Source of the DNA: Agrobacterium tumefaciens
GTDB taxonomy: Bacteria; Pseudomonadota; Alphaproteobacteria; Rhizobiales; Rhizobiaceae
Assembly (NCBI RefSeq): GCF_013318015.2
Contig: NZ_CP115843.1
Span: 496,001-560,000, forward strand
DNA length: 64,000 nt
Reading direction: 5' to 3'
Shown in pieces: positions 41,975 through 51,700 of this stretch. The notes under the pieces were generated by a model, which saw only the letters and a list, made by a program, of their open reading frames with translations, had not been told where the DNA came from and ran no database searches. Numbering within the stretch: the first letter of the stretch is position 1; each line of letters begins with the position of its first letter. The position numbers and the translations under genes are program-made.

Positions 41975-42954
41975 CAGTATTCAAGCCTCGGATCGATGGT
42001 TGTTGCGACGAGATCGACGACAATGTTGATCAGTACAAAAATGGCGCTCGTGACGATCGCGATACCCTGGATCAACGGAAAGTCGCGCTGCAGCACGGCA
42101 TTGATGGTCAGAAGGCCGAGTCCGGGATAATCGAAGATATATTCGACGATGATGACCCCGCCGAGCAGGCTGGAGAATTGCACACCGAGCAGGTTGAGAA
42201 GCGGCACCGAGGCGTTGCGCAGGGCATGGTTGGAGATGATCCGCGAACGGCTCAGGCCACGTACGCGTCCGACTGCCACATAGGGCTCCATCATCTGGCT
42301 GGATACGGAACTGACCAGCGTGCGGATCAGCACCGGAGACAATTCGACCGCCAGCACGATTGCCGGCAGGATTGTGTAGGCAAAGCCCTGATAGCCAATG
42401 GCAGGAAGCCATCCGAGCTTCACCGAGAAAAGCAATGCCAGAACGATGCCAAGCCAGAAATTTGGCAGCGAGATGAATATCGATGAGATGTAGAAGGCAA
42501 GCTTGTCTGGCCATCTGCCGATCGCAAGCCCGCCGGCAATGCCGATGATTGCCGAGAAGATCAGTGCAATCACCAGCGTCACGGCCGCCAGTTGAAGCGT
42601 CATTGGAAGTGCATCGAAAATCAGGTCGAAGACCTTTGCTCGTTCGCCTCGAGTTGAGTCGTTGAATGTCGCGCCACCGGTCGAGGCGCCGTTTGCCGGG
42701 CGCACGAAGGACTGGCCAAGATCGCCACGAACCACACCGCCCATGTAGCGACCGAATTGCACCAGTATGGGATCGCGAAGGCCCATGTCGGTTGCGATCT
42801 TTTCGATCAGTGCTTCGGGCGCCATGCCGCCCGCCATAAGGCGTACCGGGTCACCCGGCACCACCCGCAAGAGGGTAAAGATCAGCAAGGACACAAGGAA
42901 TATGATGATGGCGCCCTGCATGAGGCGTCGCATCAGGAAGTTCACGGCAAACAT
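41974..42954 (-). CDS. Peptide-type ABC transporter permease, DppB type
   Basis: 326 aa. N-terminal FLMRRLMQGAIIIFLVSLLI helix, the DppB motif VVPGDPVRLMAGGMAPEA, and five further helices. The periplasmic loop (residues 85-115) carries a polar insert around NGASTGGATFNDSTRGER. The EAA loop reads VAVGRVRGLSRSRIISNHAL. It starts 71 bases after the binding-protein stop and overlaps dppC. Confidence 0.92.
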   Translation of the reverse strand: MFAVNFLMRRLMQGAIIIFLVSLLIFTLLRVVPGDPVRLMAGGMAPEALIEKIATDMGLRDPILVQFGRYMGGVVRGDLGQSFVRPANGASTGGATFNDSTRGERAKVFDLIFDALPMTLQLAAVTLVIALIFSAIIGIAGGLAIGRWPDKLAFYISSIFISLPNFWLGIVLALLFSVKLGWLPAIGYQGFAYTILPAIVLAVELSPVLIRTLVSSVSSQMMEPYVAVGRVRGLSRSRIISNHALRNASVPLLNLLGVQFSSLLGGVIIVEYIFDYPGLGLLTINAVLQRDFPLIQGIAIVTSAIFVLINIVVDLVATTIDPRLEY

Positions 42955-43025
42955 TCAGTCACTCCGCTCGAGAAGTCACGGGCAAGTCCACACGCCGCCT
43001 GATCGCGGCGTGTGGCTGATCACGG

Positions 43026-44609
43026 TCAGGCAGCAGGTTTGGCGGCATCGATCGACCCGTCGGGATAGATGTACATGCCCTCAAAGTCCTTCTGCATTGC
43101 GTGGATCATCACGGATGTGAACAGCGAGAGTGCCGGCATCTTGGCGGTGATGAGAGGCATGGTCTCTTCCTGAAGGATCTTCTTGCGCTCTTCCAGCGTT
43201 GGTGCCGAACGTTCCTTGTCGAGGCTGGCATCGATCTCCTTGTCCTCGATGCCGCAGATGCGGTGCGAAGTGGAATGGAAATGGGTGCGCAGGACCAGAT
43301 CCGGTTCCGGAGACGCTGTCGACCAGCCGCAATCGACCATATGGCCCGGGCCGCCACCGGGGCGATGATAGAGTTGCTCGTTCCAGGCCGCAGGTTCAAG
43401 CACGGTCAGGCTGACGTTAAATCCCTGCTCCTGCAGCATGGCGGTCAGCATCTCGCCATATTCCTTGGTCTTCGGATAGAAGCCGACGGACGTGATGTAT
43501 TCAAGTGGCGGCAGGCCCTTGCCGTTTGGGAAACCGGCTTCGGCGAGCAGAGCCTGGGCCTTCTCGGGGTCGAATTTCGGGTAGTTCGCCAGATCGACAT
43601 AGCCGAATTTGACCGGCGAGACGAAGTTCGACGAGGCATGGCCGGCCGAGCCCATCAGTTCCATGATCATGTCGCGATCGATCGAATGGCAGGCGGCAAG
43701 ACGGATACGCGGATCGTCGAAAGGCGGTTTCGAGCAGCGGAACCAAAGATACTTGTTCTCGACGGAAACGACCTTGTTGATGAAAATCGCCGGATTGTCC
43801 TTGATCGTGTCAACCTGTTCAGGCTCCAGACGTTCAACGATCGAAGCCTGGCCGTTCATCAGCGACAACATACGGGTGGTGGAGTCGCCGGTGAAGGTGA
43901 AGTTGATGCCGGGGATGGCCGGCTTGCCCTTGAAGTAGCCGTCATAGGCCTGCATCACGGTGTCGTTGCCGCGCTGTTCGACGAATTTGAAAGGACCGGT
44001 GCCGTTGAGCCGCTGGGAGAGCGGGCCGCCGGGGCCGCCGGCGACGTCCTTGGCCGACATGATCGGCAGGAACGACGCAAGAAAGACGAAGAGATGGGCC
44101 GGATAGCCGCCCTTGGATGTGTCCACGATGACGGTGTAATCGTCCGGTGTTTCGATCGTCAGCGTCTCGGTCGGGCCGGGATACCACTGCGCCGGACGAT
44201 CTGCCCTGGAGCCGTATTCGAAGGTTGCCTTGACGTCTTCCGCCTTGAACGGCTTGCCATCATGGAAGACGATGCCTTCGCGCAGCTTGATCTGTAGCCG
44301 GTGCGGGTCAAGCAGCTTGATGTCGGTGGCCAGTTCGTAGACGACCGCGCCGGGATCGTCGAGTTTCATCGGCGTGCGGGTAAGAAAGCCCATGACGAAA
44401 CCTTCGATATTCTTCTGAGAAAGTGTCGTATGAGCGGTCGGGTCCCAGTTGCCGGTGATGTTTTCGGCCGACAGGAACGTCATGGTCTTGCCGGCCTGTG
44501 CGAAGGCCGGCGAGATGAAGAAGTCAGGATTGATCTGCATGTAGCCAGCGACGACGGCTGCGCCCGCGGATCCTTGCAGGAAGCGACGACGACTGAATTC
44601 TGAACCCAT
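43026..44609 (-). CDS. Peptide-type ABC transporter substrate-binding protein (SBP_bac_5), Tat-exported
   Basis: 527 aa. The N-terminus SRRRFLQGSAGAAVVAGY is a twin-arginine signal, so export through Tat is likely. The body is an SBP_bac_5 (DppA/OppA) receptor: LREGIVFHDGKPFKAEDVKA, FKFVEQRGNDTVMQAY and RLAACHSIDRDMIMELM. It binds the cluster's substrate in the periplasm. First gene of the long minus-strand cluster; a pair of direct repeats lies 31-62 bases before its start. Confidence 0.92.
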   Translation of the reverse strand: MGSEFSRRRFLQGSAGAAVVAGYMQINPDFFISPAFAQAGKTMTFLSAENITGNWDPTAHTTLSQKNIEGFVMGFLTRTPMKLDDPGAVVYELATDIKLLDPHRLQIKLREGIVFHDGKPFKAEDVKATFEYGSRADRPAQWYPGPTETLTIETPDDYTVIVDTSKGGYPAHLFVFLASFLPIMSAKDVAGGPGGPLSQRLNGTGPFKFVEQRGNDTVMQAYDGYFKGKPAIPGINFTFTGDSTTRMLSLMNGQASIVERLEPEQVDTIKDNPAIFINKVVSVENKYLWFRCSKPPFDDPRIRLAACHSIDRDMIMELMGSAGHASSNFVSPVKFGYVDLANYPKFDPEKAQALLAEAGFPNGKGLPPLEYITSVGFYPKTKEYGEMLTAMLQEQGFNVSLTVLEPAAWNEQLYHRPGGGPGHMVDCGWSTASPEPDLVLRTHFHSTSHRICGIEDKEIDASLDKERSAPTLEERKKILQEETMPLITAKMPALSLFTSVMIHAMQKDFEGMYIYPDGSIDAAKPAA

Positions 44610-44639
44610 CGAGTTCCCCTTTTCTATTTTGAATAAACC

Positions 44640-44670
44640 GTCAAATCAGTCAAAACGGTCAAATCAGTCA
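44640..44670. repeat. Two perfect direct repeats before the transporter operon, candidate DeoR sites
   Basis: GTCAAATCAGTCA occurs at 44640-44652 and again at 44658-44670, a spacing of 18 bases from start to start. In the direction of transcription the unit is TGACTGATTTGAC. It lies 31-62 bases before the start codon of the binding-protein gene. DeoR-family repressors often bind short direct repeats near promoters, and a deoR gene is in this operon. The link is inferred. Confidence 0.5.
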
Positions 44671-45526
44671 CAAGCAAACAGCGTGCCAATCTCGATTTCC
44701 TGCGAGAATCGCGCTTTCGGTTTGATGCAATTTGTGGGATCTGACCATTTATTGGTCGAATGAGAAAGATTTAAGCGACCAGCCGGATCGCTAAAATTAC
44801 GGGGTCATTTCTGCCGTTGAATCGGGGGATGCTGATCCGTTGTCAAATTGTGTCCGAAACGGACAGCGACGATGATTGCAAGCGCCGCCGGATTGAAACT
44901 CTCACGAGAGTTCAACTGAATATTTCGTTTGCTCTTTTGATGGCGTGAATACATCAACAGCGGGCAGTACATCCGCCGATCCATTTCGTGCATGCCCGCC
45001 CGCATTTTTGCTGCGGTCTCATCTCTCTGCCGCCTCAGTTGATCACTTCATCCTTCATAGTGATTAATGCTCTACGATGGGTGATCGCGGTTATAGTGAC
45101 GTCGCCGGCAGGGGCTGTCGATTCCGTCGTTTCACGCTGGCCTGGCCTCAGTAAGGAAAATAAGAGCAGGACCAGAAGAAGGTTCTTGCCATGGCAATTG
45201 GCCGTCTTTCACCGCCCGAGAGGTTTAGGCCATGCTTGCCGACCTCACTGGTAAGGCCGCTCGGTATGGCAACGGTTCGGTCATAAATAGCAGCCTGCAT
45301 ATTGCGTGTTTACGGCTGATATCAGCCGCTATCCTGCTCTTTCAATATCCCGATGAACTGCTCGTCCGCGAATGCCTGGCGTTGCCCGTCTCTTCAGGGT
45401 AACCGACCCTACCAGGATCGAAGGTCGTTTTGCGGCTCAGATCACCGGCCACCTGCCGGAAGCCAGTTAGATTGCAGGCGTCCAGTTGCCCTGCGCGACG
45501 TGATTGAAGGTCCCACCTGAGTGGGT
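44671..45526. other. Long intergenic region without a supported gene
   Basis: About 850 bases between the Dpp-type operon promoter and the end of the polyol operon. No frame has a recognisable motif or convincing ribosome site; a plus-strand frame at 44988-45254 looks spurious. A perfect inverted repeat TGTCCG-AAA-CGGACA lies at 44851-44865. The stretch 45120-45520 may be old coding material but could not be assigned. Confidence 0.4.
44851..44865. promoter_or_regulatory. Perfect inverted repeat TGTCCG-AAA-CGGACA
   Basis: Six-base arms around AAA, giving a 15-bp dyad with the size and symmetry of a repressor operator. It lies about 240 bases before the Dpp-type operon start. No regulator can be assigned to it from the sequence. 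Confidence 0.3.
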
Positions 45527-46579
45527 TTAAATCAACCTCAGTCCCGTGCCGGGATCAAACACGTGTAGGTCGGACGATGCCACTTCAACACCAAGCACCT
45601 CGCCGATGGCGGGTCTTATGTCTGCTGGAACAGAAATATTGATCTCGTGGCGGTCGTTTTTCAGGCAGATCAGACGTGTCTCACCGTGGAACTCGTTCCG
45701 CTCGACGGTGCCGCGAAAGGCTTGAGCATCCTGGTTTATGCGAAATGATCCGGGCCGAATTCCAACGGTAACCTCACCGGAACGGAGGCCTGCCGGAGCT
45801 GTAAACCTGACAAGATTGTCGCCCAGCCACTCCTGCGTCATCTGCAACTGAAGAAAATTCATGTTCGGTGTGCCTATGAAGCCGGCAGCAAACACTGTCC
45901 GAGGCGCCTGATAAATTTCTTCGGGCGTGCCCATCTGCTCAATACGGCCGTCCTTCATCAGGACAATACGGTCGGCAAGCGTCATGGCTTCGAGTTGGTC
46001 GTGAGTGACATATATGCTTGTCGTTTTCAGGTCGCGGTGGAGGCGCGCGATCTCGACCCGCAGGCTGCCGCGCAGCTTGGCATCAAGGTTTGAAAGCGGT
46101 TCGTCAAACAGGAAGACCTCCGGGGTCTTGATCATGGCGCGGGCGATGGCCACTCGCTGCTGCTGTCCGCCGGACAGTTCCGTCGGCTTGCGCGCAAGAT
46201 AGACGCCAAGACCGAGCGCGTCGACCACAGGCGCCAGGCGCTGATCGATCGCGGCTTTTCCTATTCCGGCCCTCTCGAGACCGAAAGTGATATTGTCCCG
46301 CACGCTCATATGGGGGTAAAGCGCGTAGTTCTGGAACACCATCGCGATGCCCCGGTCACCCGGATCGCGATCGTTCATCCGCTCGCCACCGATGAGCAGA
46401 TCCCCGCCTGAAATCTCTTCAAGCCCGGCAATCATCCGCAGCATGGTGGATTTTCCGCAGCCTGACGGGCCGAGAAAGACGACGAATTCGTGGTTGTCGA
46501 TCTTCAGGTCAAAATCCCGCATGACCTCAAGCGAACCATAGACTTTCCTGATCCCCCGGCACTCAACAGTGGCCATCAC
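45527..46579 (-). CDS. Sugar/polyol ABC transporter ATPase (MalK/UgpC type)
   Basis: 350 aa. Walker [10 protein letters not shown] (about 37-45), signature [15 protein letters not shown], Walker [12 protein letters not shown], and a C-terminal TOBE/OB region (about 235-350, TVGIRPGSF) typical of MalK-like ATPases, where regulatory proteins dock. It overlaps the dehydrogenase stop by 4 bases. Last gene of a five-gene polyol operon. Confidence 0.92.
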   Translation of the reverse strand: MMATVECRGIRKVYGSLEVMRDFDLKIDNHEFVVFLGPSGCGKSTMLRMIAGLEEISGGDLLIGGERMNDRDPGDRGIAMVFQNYALYPHMSVRDNITFGLERAGIGKAAIDQRLAPVVDALGLGVYLARKPTELSGGQQQRVAIARAMIKTPEVFLFDEPLSNLDAKLRGSLRVEIARLHRDLKTTSIYVTHDQLEAMTLADRIVLMKDGRIEQMGTPEEIYQAPRTVFAAGFIGTPNMNFLQLQMTQEWLGDNLVRFTAPAGLRSGEVTVGIRPGSFRINQDAQAFRGTVERNEFHGETRLICLKNDRHEINISVPADIRPAIGEVLGVEVASSDLHVFDPGTGLRLI

Positions 46580-47622
46580 TTCGTCTCCCCGTCCACGACG
46601 ATCTGCAGCTTTACGTCCTCTGGCCGGCCTTCGGCCGCCCTTTCGAAGGCCTTGATCGATTGATCAAAGGCATAGGTGCCGGAAACCAATGGCTTCAGGT
46701 CGACCTTGCCTGCGGCGATCAGCGCCAGTGCACGGTCAAACACGTTGGCGTAGCGGAAAACCGTTTCAATACGGCATTCGCGGAAGCAGGCCGCCGCAAG
46801 GTCTACCGCGACGGGTTCGGGCGGCAGACCGACGATAACGACTGTTCCGCCCGGGCGCACGACCTTGAAGAGATCACGGACCGCGGCCGGTGCGCCGGAG
46901 CATTCAAAGACGATATCGGCTCCCCAGCCTTCTGTCGCCTCGTTGACGGTCTCAATGACATCGACCTCCTTGAGGTTGATACCAGTGATGCCGCCATAAC
47001 TTTCGGCCAGTTTAAGTTTTGTTGCGGAAATGTCCGAGATCAGCACTCGCGAGCAGCCGCCGGCAAGGGCAGCCAGTGCCACCATGATGCCGATGGTTCC
47101 GCAGCCTGTAACAACCGCCGTATCGCCGGGCGTGATCTTCGCCCGGGCGGCCGCCTGCATGCCCACGGCAAATGGTTCAACCATCGCGCCTTCGGCGAAG
47201 GAGACATTGTCAGGCAGCTTGTATGTGAAGCTTGCCGGATGGACTGTCTCCGGGCACAAGACGCCGTGCACCGGCGGCGTTGCCCAGAATGTCACGGCAG
47301 GATCAACATTGTAGAGGCCGAGCCGCGACGCACGCGATTTCGGATCGGGGATGCCCGGTTCCATGCAGACGCGGTCGCCGGGCTTAAGATGGGTGACGTT
47401 GGCGCCGGTCTCGGTGACTGTTCCTGCTGCCTCGTGGCCGAGAACCATGGGCGCGTTCACGACGAAGTCACCGATGCGACCATGGGTGTAATAGTGTACG
47501 TCGCTGCCGCAGACGCCAACAGTATGGATACGAATGCGAACGTCATCCGGCCCCAACTCTTGAGGAATTTCGATATCGCGCAGGGAAAGTTCGCCGACAT
47601 GTTCGAGGACAAGTGCTTTCAT
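46576..47622 (-). CDS. Zinc-dependent polyol dehydrogenase (xylitol/sorbitol type)
   Basis: 348 aa, medium-chain dehydrogenase. The catalytic zinc ligands are in [17 protein letters not shown] and MVEPFAVG; the NAD fold motif is [19 protein letters not shown], with Asp in ISD, which favours NAD over NADP. The structural-zinc loop has lost its four cysteines ([17 protein letters not shown]), as in xylitol dehydrogenases and mammalian sorbitol dehydrogenase. It would oxidise a polyol such as xylitol or sorbitol to the ketose. It lies inside the transporter operon, so it acts on the imported compound. Confidence 0.88.
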   Translation of the reverse strand: MKALVLEHVGELSLRDIEIPQELGPDDVRIRIHTVGVCGSDVHYYTHGRIGDFVVNAPMVLGHEAAGTVTETGANVTHLKPGDRVCMEPGIPDPKSRASRLGLYNVDPAVTFWATPPVHGVLCPETVHPASFTYKLPDNVSFAEGAMVEPFAVGMQAAARAKITPGDTAVVTGCGTIGIMVALAALAGGCSRVLISDISATKLKLAESYGGITGINLKEVDVIETVNEATEGWGADIVFECSGAPAAVRDLFKVVRPGGTVVIVGLPPEPVAVDLAAACFRECRIETVFRYANVFDRALALIAAGKVDLKPLVSGTYAFDQSIKAFERAAEGRPEDVKLQIVVDGETK

Positions 47623-47629
47623 GGGTCAG

Positions 47630-48448
47630 TCAACCTTGGTCAGTTTTCTTGGAAAATGCGGCGTTGAGGCCACCGGCAAGCACTCCGAGCAGGATCAGCG
47701 GTGGCAGCGACAACAGGACGACGGCGGCGTTCAGAATTCCCCAGGGCACATTCATGCCGAGCTGCGACATCTCGGACGCGATGATCGGCAGGGTCTTTGC
47801 CTTCGAGGTCGTGAGCATCATGGCAAGCAGGAACTCGTTCCAGACAAGGACGAAGGAGAAGGCAATGGCGCCGAAGACCTGGAAACGGGCAATCGGCAGG
47901 GCGATGCGGAAGAAGGTCGCATATGGGCCAAGCCCATCCACCCGGGCAGCTTCTTCAACGTGAAGGCTGACACGCTCGAAAGCCGGCACGGAAAGCCAGA
48001 TGGTGATCGAGGCTGTCACAATGAGATAGGTCACGATCAGCGACAGCCGGGTGTCATAGAGATCAAGACCGAGCCAGATGACCAGCATGGGAATAGCGAT
48101 CGCGACGGGCGGCAGAAAGCGCAGCGACAGAACGAAGAACTGCGCCTCCGCCGTGATCCTGTTCTTGAACCGGGCGATCACATAGGCCGCCGGTACACCG
48201 AGTACGGCGCCAAGCACGACCGCACTCGAGCAGATGATCAACGAATTGGTAAGTGCGCGCGCCACCGAGCGGCGATTGAGCACATAACTCATATTGTCGA
48301 AGACAGGCTGGAAGATAAGCTTTGGCGTTGACACCAGCAGATCGGCATTGGTCTTGAAGGCGTTTAGCAGGGTCCATAGGAGTGGCAGCACGACAAGTGC
48401 AGCGGCAAGAACCAACAAAAGCCTGAGCAGAAAGGTGGATATCTTCAT
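47630..48448 (-). CDS. Sugar/polyol ABC transporter permease (MalG type)
   Basis: 272 aa, six hydrophobic segments. The cytoplasmic EAA loop reads EEAARVDGLGPYATFFRIAL (about 160-180), and the N-terminal part has PLLWTLLNAFKTNADL, common in MalG-like permeases. Start overlaps the stop of the MalF-type gene (4 bases). The dehydrogenase gene follows 7 bases after its stop. Confidence 0.9.
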   Translation of the reverse strand: MKISTFLLRLLLVLAAALVVLPLLWTLLNAFKTNADLLVSTPKLIFQPVFDNMSYVLNRRSVARALTNSLIICSSAVVLGAVLGVPAAYVIARFKNRITAEAQFFVLSLRFLPPVAIAIPMLVIWLGLDLYDTRLSLIVTYLIVTASITIWLSVPAFERVSLHVEEAARVDGLGPYATFFRIALPIARFQVFGAIAFSFVLVWNEFLLAMMLTTSKAKTLPIIASEMSQLGMNVPWGILNAAVVLLSLPPLILLGVLAGGLNAAFSKKTDQG

Positions 48449-49308
48449 CGGTTCAGCCTCTTCCAGGTAAAGGTAAAGGTGACGATGGTCAGGACCATCA
48501 TGATGACGGCCATGGAGGACGCATAGGAGATCTTGCCGGCTTCTATGAAGCCTTGGGAATAGGCATACATGTCAAGCGTCTCGGTTGAGATGCCGGGACC
48601 GCCGCGCGTCATGACGTAAACGAGGTCGAAGGAGCGAAGACTCTCGATCGCCTTGACCAGCAGCAGACTGATCAAGGGTGCTTTCAGCATCGGCAGGGTC
48701 ACGAAACGATGGATTTCGAAGCGGGTCGCCCGATCTATGCGTGCGGCTTCCAGCGGCTGAGGCGGCAGGGATTCGAGAAGCTTCAAGATGATCACTGAAA
48801 AGAACAAGCCCCATTGCCAGACATCGACGAAAGCAACAGCAAGGAGGGCGCCGAGCGGCGTCGACAGAATGTCGGGCGTGATGCCGGTGAGCTCCCTGAC
48901 CGGCCAGGTCAGCGCGCCGTAGAGCGGATGAAAGGCGAACTTCCACACAAAAGCGGCGCACACGCGTGGCAGGAGAACGGGAATGATGAAGAGCACGCAG
49001 AGGACGTTGCGCATACGGGGGCTCGCTGCCTCGAACATGGCAATCCCGAGCGCAACCCCCGTCACCATGGTCAACGAGACGCTGATGACCTCCCACTTGA
49101 AAGATACCCAGAGCGCGTTCAGGAAACGGGCATCCGAAAACAGCGCCAGATAATTGGCTAACCAGACATAGTCTGCATCGGGTGCCGAAAGGGTCCGGTT
49201 CTGCAGGGATATATTGATAGCGTAGATCGTCGGCACGAGCGCCAGAATGATCAGGATACCCAAACTGGGCCCAAGAAAGACGTAAGGCAGCGAGCGGCCT
49301 CGGCGCAT
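48445..49308 (-). CDS. Sugar/polyol ABC transporter permease (MalF type)
   Basis: 287 aa, six hydrophobic segments, MalF/UgpA-like without the large periplasmic insert. N-terminal LPYVFLGPSLGILIILALVP; EAA loop PLEAARIDRATRFEIHRFVT (about 190-209). ATG 49308 is chosen because GAGGA lies 6 bases ahead; an in-frame ATG 12 codons upstream lacks such a site. Pairs with the MalG-type permease. Confidence 0.9.
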   Translation of the reverse strand: MRRGRSLPYVFLGPSLGILIILALVPTIYAINISLQNRTLSAPDADYVWLANYLALFSDARFLNALWVSFKWEVISVSLTMVTGVALGIAMFEAASPRMRNVLCVLFIIPVLLPRVCAAFVWKFAFHPLYGALTWPVRELTGITPDILSTPLGALLAVAFVDVWQWGLFFSVIILKLLESLPPQPLEAARIDRATRFEIHRFVTLPMLKAPLISLLLVKAIESLRSFDLVYVMTRGGPGISTETLDMYAYSQGFIEAGKISYASSMAVIMMVLTIVTFTFTWKRLNR

Positions 49309-49375
49309 GGCAGATCCTCGGATTGGGAAAAAGGGGCGCGTCATCAGACGCGCCCGTCAGACGGCTTGGGAGGCG

Positions 49376-50626
49376 TCAGAGTTTGGCTGCGAAGGCTTCG
49401 AGGTCGTTCAGCGTCGCCTTGATGTCAGTGCGGCTACCGGTGATCAGCTCTTCCAGCATGATGCCCCACTGGTTGCCCAATTCCTGCCAGCGCGGATCCT
49501 GCCAGAAGGTGACGGTGGTCTTTTGACCGGTCGCCGCCATGGCGTCGGCAAGGTTCTGGCCAAAGGTCTTGGCGTATTCCGGGCTCTGATAGGTGCTTGT
49601 GCGCGTCAACTCGCCCGGCTGGCCGGCGGCGAGGCGGCGGGCTTCCTGTTCCTTGGATGTTGCCCAGGCAACAAAGAGACCAGCGCAGGCCTTTTCCTCA
49701 TCTGTCTTGTTGGCCTTGGACGCGATTGCAAAACCATGGGCGTAACCGGCCCCCGGCAGCGGCGACGGCGGAACGGAGAACGCAACCTTGTCTGCAACCT
49801 GGCTCTGTGCCTTGTCGACGGACATGCCGCCAAGGGGTGCGGATTCGATGATGATCGCCACCTTGCCGGAGCGGAAGGCGCCGGTGGACTCGTCCCAAGA
49901 GCCGGTCTGAGTGCCCGGCGCCGAATATTTGAAGAGCTCGAGATAGGTCTCTGTCGCCTTTACCGCGGCATCCGAATTGAAGGCCGGCTTGCCGTCCTTG
50001 AACCACTCGCCGCCGTTTGCTTTGAAGAACGGCATCCAGCGCCAGACGTTGGCGCCTGAACCGCGCTGTCCGCGAAGCGCAGTGCCGTAGACGCCGTTGG
50101 CCGGATCATGCAGCTTCTGCACGGCTGCGAAATATTCGTCCCAGGTCTTCGGCGGCGCGATGCCTGCCTTTTCCAGGAGGTCGGTACGGTAGACCATCAG
50201 GTCGCCGCCACCCTGCACCGGTGCAAACCACTCTTTGCCGTCATAGGTCGCAGCTGCGCGCATACCGGCGTCAAAGTCTTTGTAGTCGTATTCGGATGGA
50301 TAAAAGCCATCAAGCGGGACGATCCAGCCAGACGAGGCAAAAAGCGCCAGATTGGCTTCATCAACATAATACACGTTGAAGCTTCCGACCGTCGAGGCGT
50401 CGGCCTGCGACTTCGCGCGGCGATCGTTCTCGTTGAGATAACTGATCTCGAAGCCTGCGCCGGAGAGCTCTTCGAACTCATCGACATATTTTTCGAGAAG
50501 GGTCAGTCCGTCGCGCGGCTGCGCCAGGACACGCACGTCGCTGGTGCATTGTGCGGCGGCAAAAGCGCTGGATGCGGCAAATATGGCGATAACCGCGCAA
50601 CCGGCGCGGAGAGCGTTGAGTGTCAT
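49376..50626 (-). CDS. Sugar/polyol ABC transporter substrate-binding protein
   Basis: 416 aa, SBP_bac_1 family. The signal peptide is TLNALRAGCAVIAIFAASSA with cleavage near FAAAQC. Landmarks: VQGGGDLMVYRTDLLEKAGI and PPKTWDEYFAAVQKLHD. It lacks a lipobox, so it is a free periplasmic protein. AGGGAGG lies 6 bases before ATG 50626. It opens the polyol operon and faces an AraC regulator across 135 bases. Confidence 0.9.
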   Translation of the reverse strand: MTLNALRAGCAVIAIFAASSAFAAAQCTSDVRVLAQPRDGLTLLEKYVDEFEELSGAGFEISYLNENDRRAKSQADASTVGSFNVYYVDEANLALFASSGWIVPLDGFYPSEYDYKDFDAGMRAAATYDGKEWFAPVQGGGDLMVYRTDLLEKAGIAPPKTWDEYFAAVQKLHDPANGVYGTALRGQRGSGANVWRWMPFFKANGGEWFKDGKPAFNSDAAVKATETYLELFKYSAPGTQTGSWDESTGAFRSGKVAIIIESAPLGGMSVDKAQSQVADKVAFSVPPSPLPGAGYAHGFAIASKANKTDEEKACAGLFVAWATSKEQEARRLAAGQPGELTRTSTYQSPEYAKTFGQNLADAMAATGQKTTVTFWQDPRWQELGNQWGIMLEELITGSRTDIKATLNDLEAFAAKL

Positions 50627-50761
50627 GATGTCCTCCCTGAATGGCAACTCCCTTGCCATCGACCAGCCCACATTTACGCGAGCGACGGGCGCGTACTAGT
50701 TTGCCTCCGTCACAGAACTGGTATTATATTGACATTTGTGCGCTGTAACATGAGCAATTGA

Positions 50762-51700
50762 ATGCCTATTGCATCAGACTTTCCTCAAACAGTCTCTGAG
50801 ACTTTCACCGCCACGCGCGAGCAGATCGTCTTACCCGGAGGCGCTTCCTATCTGATCCGGAGGGACGACTATCCCAATCCGATCTGCATCTGGAACTATC
50901 ATCCCGAATGGGAGATTCACTTCATCCCTGACGCTTCAGGATTTGCTTATGTGGGGGACTATATCGGCCCGTTTCGGCCCGGGCATCTGGTGCTCACCGG
51001 GACAAATCTGCCGCACAACTGGATCACACCCGGTGCACCGGCTTTGCCAGGCCGAGACATGGTCCTGCAATTCGACGCGGATGCCCTGATCGGTATTCGC
51101 GCAGTATGCCCTGAGTTCGAAGTGCTCCACCGGCTGAAGCCTCTGGCCCAACGGGGGATCGAGGTTCTGGGCGCCGACGCGCTCTTGATTGGAGCGAAGA
51201 TTCTCGAGCTTCACGCGGTGGGACACCGTGGTGGGCTCGGGCTGTTTTTAGAGATACTGGAGGCAATCGAAGCGGCCACCGAAAAGAGGTTGCTCGCCAG
51301 CGAACACTTCATAGCGGTCTATAACCAGGTGTCGGACCGCAGGCACCGACGGATCGACCAGGCAATCCAGATCCTGCAATCGGATCCTGGTGCGCAGATG
51401 CATGAAGTGGCTGCGATGGTTGGTTTCGAGCCGTCCGCCTTCTCGCGTGCCTTTCGGCGTCTAACCGGCATGAACTTTTCTGACTACAGCCGATCCGTCC
51501 GCGTCTGGCGAGCAAGAACCCTTCTCGCGGAGACCGAAATATCGATCACCGATATCTGTTTCGAGGCGGGCTTCAACAACCTGTCGAACTTCAATCGCTA
51601 TTTCCGGATGGAGATGGGACTCACGCCCCGGGCCTACCGAAAGGCCGCGCGCATAAGAGCCAAGTCTGTCATTGGAGGAGTGCCGGTTAAGTCCATTTAA
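50762..51700 (+). CDS. AraC family regulator of the polyol operon
   Basis: 312 aa. N-terminal cupin (about 20-110: NYHPEWEIHFIPDASGFAYV; FRPGHLVLTGTNLPHNW) for effector binding, and a C-terminal pair of helix-turn-helix units (MHEVAAMVGFEPSAFSRAFR; ITDICFEAGFNNLSNFNRYF). It is divergent from the binding-protein gene, the usual arrangement for an AraC-type activator of a polyol operon. The upstream ribosome site is weak. Confidence 0.9.
   Translation: MPIASDFPQTVSETFTATREQIVLPGGASYLIRRDDYPNPICIWNYHPEWEIHFIPDASGFAYVGDYIGPFRPGHLVLTGTNLPHNWITPGAPALPGRDMVLQFDADALIGIRAVCPEFEVLHRLKPLAQRGIEVLGADALLIGAKILELHAVGHRGGLGLFLEILEAIEAATEKRLLASEHFIAVYNQVSDRRHRRIDQAIQILQSDPGAQMHEVAAMVGFEPSAFSRAFRRLTGMNFSDYSRSVRVWRARTLLAETEISITDICFEAGFNNLSNFNRYFRMEMGLTPRAYRKAARIRAKSVIGGVPVKSI

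Noticed and set aside
44988..45254. Plus-strand frame of 88 codons in the long gap
   Set aside because: Composition is not protein-like and there is no ribosome site or known motif.
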